Source: Straminergon stramineum (lineage: Eukaryota; Streptophyta; Bryopsida; Hypnales; Calliergonaceae). Taken from it: a stretch of 64,000 nucleotides of DNA. Below the pieces are notes generated by a model. The model was not told where the DNA came from, did not search any database, and saw nothing but the letters and a program-made list of their open reading frames with translations. Where the stretch lies: positions 13,888,001 through 13,952,000 of the forward strand of contig OY987267.1 in assembly GCA_963920665.1 (NCBI GenBank). The letters run 5' to 3'. Shown one piece after another: positions 60,857 through 64,000 of this stretch. The translations under genes were made by a program, and so were the position numbers. How positions within the stretch are numbered: position 1 is the stretch's first letter; every line of letters starts with the position of its first letter.

Positions 60857-61354
60857 CTTCTCCTCTCTCACCACCCCCATTTGGTGTATCTGAGTTTGTT
60901 GGGTTCAATTTATATTGGAATTGTGGCATTTTAGCCACAAACTTTGCAATGGTGTTTTTTGGGCAGTTTGGGATGATGTTGTTTTACTAAGCTTGTGAGG
61001 TCATTGTGGGTCCCTTGCACCTTGAGTTTGTGTGTTATTAATTCTCTCAAGCCCTTAAGGCTTGAAGGTTTTATTTTACCATGTTACTAGAGGTCGTGAT
61101 TGCATATATTCTCAAAGGGTTCTTTGGTCCCCCTCCTCGTCTTGCCATTGTACTAACCCTAGAATAACTCCCCATATGACCAACGATGCCTCTTTGGGGG
61201 ACCTTTAGTTCAAAGTCTATCATTGTAGTATTGTACTAACTCCATATAGTTAATCATTGGGTGTCAAGGGTCATTTATTTTGTCCCCTAATACTAACGTG
61301 GTGTTCTCTAGAGAGAGCCAAGAGGGTGTGAGGGTTGATAGGTCTCGTTGTAAC

Positions 61355-61620
61355 GGCAAAGCTTTGAACCCCTTTAGGGTCAAAAGTTTTAGTAGTGCAT
61401 AAAAAGAGAGAAACATGACAAAGCTTTGAGCTCCCTTAGGATCAAAAGTCTTAGTGGTGTGTTAAGAGAAAGAAACACAGCAAAGCTTTGAACCCCTTAG
61501 GGTCAAAAGTCTTAGTGGTGTGTTAAAAGAGAGAAACATGGTGAAGCTTTGAACCTCCCGAGGGTCCAAGGTCTTAGTTACGTGTTAAAAAACCCTCTAC
61601 GGGCAAGCCTTGAGCTCCTG
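61355..61620. repeat. Tandem repeat, 62-bp unit, about 4.3 copies
   Basis: Units start at about 61356, 61418, 61480, 61541 and 61602 with GCAAAGCTTTGA.C, followed by AGGGTCAAAAGTCTTAGTGG and GAGAGAAACATG. Copies drift toward the right. No continuous open frame. Confidence 0.88.
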
Positions 61621-61965
61621 TGGTTTTTCTCATACAAAATTTAGTTCCCAAAACGCTTTGGGAATAAAACAAAGTTTAGCCCCAAAAAATTAGAAGTAGG
61701 ATTGATAATTTGAAAGAGACATAACGGCCCACTTTGTCCCTTGTGTTTAGCTACATTACAACCCCTAAGTGCCTCCCCTTGTTCTTCACGAAATCTATCA
61801 AAGACTAGCGTAAGATTAGTAGTAGGTAAGGAAAAGGGAAGATAGAAAGGGAGATCAATAGTCGTAGCCCACCTCTAGCCCCGGCCCAACAATACCCATG
61901 CTATGGCATGTACCAAGGAGACCAGGGGGAAGGGCTACAGTCTACCAAGGCTCAGTGGGAGTCTA

Positions 61966-62165
61966 ATTGCGAGGTTGGAGATATAATTGCAGGGTTCGGG
62001 GAATATAGTCTACGGTTAGAAGGTTTAGTCGCAGGATAAAGGGACTCAATTTGCGAGGTTAGGAGTCCAGTTGCAGAGAAGGGGAATTCAACGGCAGAGA
62101 AAGAAAGTCTAGCTATGGGAAAGGGATGTTCAGTCTATAGGGAAGGGGTGTTCAGCTACAGGTTT
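61966..62165. repeat. Degenerate tandem repeat, about 20-24-bp unit
   Basis: About nine purine-rich units of the form AGTCTAATTGC.AGG..GG lie in series. A G-rich stretch continues to about 62430. The plus-strand Lys/Gly/Arg-rich ORF (62115-62372) arises from this composition. Confidence 0.65.
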
Positions 62166-62681
62166 GGAATAGGGAGCCAGTCCAAAGAGAAGGAAGGGGA
62201 CCAATACAAAGGGGGGAGAAGAAAAGAAGGTCCAAGGGTTCAAGGAGGGAAAGGAAAGCCCAAGGGGAGAAGGGGGGAAACCACCCAAACTAAAATTTGC
62301 CCTACGACCGGCCTTAGAGTGGAGAAACCAACTCCCCGTCTCCATAAAATGCACCAAGGAAGAGAAGAATAAATGATGGGGTGACAAGGAAGAAGAGACC
62401 ATTTGATAGGGAGGGGGGAGAGTGGATAAAATAAAAAGGGAGATCCCCTTACTCAATGATGACCTTTGGATAGAAAACTTAGGGATTACCACGAGATTAG
62501 ATGTAAGACATAAGACGTAAAAAGTAATTCAATGTTGTAGGATGTCTTGATGTGTCTTTAGTTAGCCTTGTAGGTAGAAATGAGGGTAGTTGGGCCACTG
62601 TAGTATGTAAGACGAATAGTGTGGAAGGAAAAAAAGAGGGAGGGAAAGAAATAAGACAAAGTCAATGAGTAAACCTTTGTA

Positions 62682-63614
62682 TTAACCCCTAAATGCCCAA
62701 ACTGCGTTTTTTGGCAACATAGTGATTTTGGGCAGCTCACTACGAATGGAGTTTTTCTTATTTTTCTTTGAAATTTTCACACAACATGTTCCCGAGGAGT
62801 ATCTTTAAGGCCCAACAATTTTCATAACTTTTGACTTCATGGTTAAAAAGTTATTGCATGATATGTAATTTTCATTGATCTTCGGGCAGCCCAAAAATTT
62901 CTTAAAAAAACACTTTTTTAAGAAATAAAAATTTGAAATTGGTTTTCTAGATTTATATGTACATGGAAAGCTTTGAATCATTCCATTTTGATTTATGAGA
63001 TGAAAGTTATGAGGCGTTTAAGTTTGCGGGCAGTTTTGGATTCTCTACTCTAAAATAAACTTTGAAGTCCATTATTTCACTCAATTTTCAATATTTTTTG
63101 AAAAAAATAAAATCATAGGGTGTGGATTGTTTATTAAAACATTACAACCATTGGGATTGGAATTTTTCAATTCCATAACAAAATTCTTCACAATTTAGTA
63201 TTTTGAATCATTCTCTACTTCTTTGTACTTACTTTCTTTTTCCTATATGTTGTACAATTTCAAATGATTTGAATTTTTTCAAGCACATAGCCAACTTGCC
63301 TTGAAGAATTAATCCAAAGAGTAACCACCATTTTGGAATTTTTTTCATACAAATGTGGCCTTGTGAAGTGCAGCTGCCCGTTTTTTCACAGGGCCAAAAA
63401 AAGGATTTTTGCTAATTCAAACGCTAATATCTTACAATCTACACGGTGGAAAATTCTGAAATTTTTTCCACATCTTCTCAAATAAGTTTAGTACAAGATC
63501 CTACGGTTACATGTTTCCAAAAATGTTTTTTTCCTAAAATTTGGTACTTGTTCTAGAAATGACAGTTTTGGAGCGTTTTTGGTGAAAACATAGTTGAAAA
63601 CATTTAGGGGTTAA
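62682..63614. mobile_element. TTAA-bordered non-autonomous element, 933 bp (family B copy 2)
   Basis: Ends form a perfect 14-bp inverted repeat including the TTAA: TTAACCCCTAAATG at 62682-62695 and CATTTAGGGGTTAA at 63601-63614. The interior matches the copy at 11146-12079 in the same orientation. It is non-coding. Confidence 0.8.
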
Positions 63615-64000
63615 ACTATTTTATGATTAGAACAGTGGTTTGATGTATTGTAGCATGGGAATTCATGGTGGAGGAGGGAGAGCTCTCGGTGGGCATGATA
63701 AACAATTCAAGTTCCAAGGTATGAGATAACCCATCTCTAACTCTTCCAATGTCTCTAATTAGCAGTTAGTAACTCTAGTTGACGCCCACCCCTAAGTCAA
63801 ACCCTTAGGGCTATAGGTTAGGTCGCTTCTTAGGATATTAACCTAAAGAAGAGGTCTCTAGCTTTCCAAAACCCTAAGGCACGCCCAAATTGGATCAAAA
63901 ACAAGGAAATTATCACCGGATGAAGGTTAGGGCTTAATTTGGATGAAAAATAGTTAGACATAGAAATTGACAACAAATTGAGGAGATTAGGAAGAGGCTA
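63615..64000. other. Terminal stretch, nothing recognised
   Basis: No ORF or repeat is supported in the last 386 bases. Confidence 0.5.

Noticed and set aside
61355..61620. CRISPR-like regular repeats
   Set aside because: Units are contiguous without unique spacers in a eukaryotic setting; it is an ordinary minisatellite.
62115..62492. Overlapping 85- and 120-codon ORFs
   Set aside because: They are by-products of purine-rich minisatellite sequence.

Overview
The window looks like nuclear DNA of a land plant. Its genes are split by GT-AG introns, and their products match plant families: a PP2A B'' subunit with the plant-type C-terminus, a soluble 2-oxoglutarate dioxygenase, and the proteasome subunit RPN12. 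Genes are sparse, and most of the 64 kb is AT-rich, repeat-derived DNA. The decayed RPN12 reads more like a non-flowering (bryophyte-type) protein than a seed-plant one, but I cannot name the species.

Layout. 1-17.5 kb: no recognisable gene; dispersed repeats, a Stowaway-type hairpin, small inverted-repeat elements, two microsatellites and a 934-bp TTAA-bordered element. 17.5-26.2 kb: a TTAA-bordered element split by a complete but degenerate 6.6-kb PIF/Harbinger DNA transposon (nuclease on +, trihelix-type protein on -, TAA target duplication). 26.2-32.2 kb: AT-rich repeats, including a second copy of the split element that supplies the empty site for Harbinger. 32.2-37.6 kb: the best gene, a 12-coding-exon PP2A B'' subunit on the minus strand (533 aa). 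37.6-45.9 kb: GC-richer upstream DNA, a minisatellite and repeats. 45.9-48.1 kb: an exon-by-exon decayed RPN12 on the plus strand. 48.4-50.2 kb: an apparently intact three-exon dioxygenase on the minus strand (361 aa). 50.2-53.2 kb: unassigned. 53.2-64 kb: three TTAA-bordered elements abutting one another, an array of CCAAT/ATTGG palindromes, two minisatellites and another 933-bp TTAA element.

The two intact genes have housekeeping or metabolic roles and no evident functional link. The most unusual signal is the set of elements bordered by TTAA followed by CCC(C)T, with the mirror image at the other end. This is the hallmark layout of piggyBac-type insertions. They occur as several non-autonomous families, one pair is the same size to within 1 bp, and three are chained through shared TTAA sites. 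No piggyBac transposase is visible here, so the class assignment is inference. All exon limits come from reading splice sites and protein similarity by eye.
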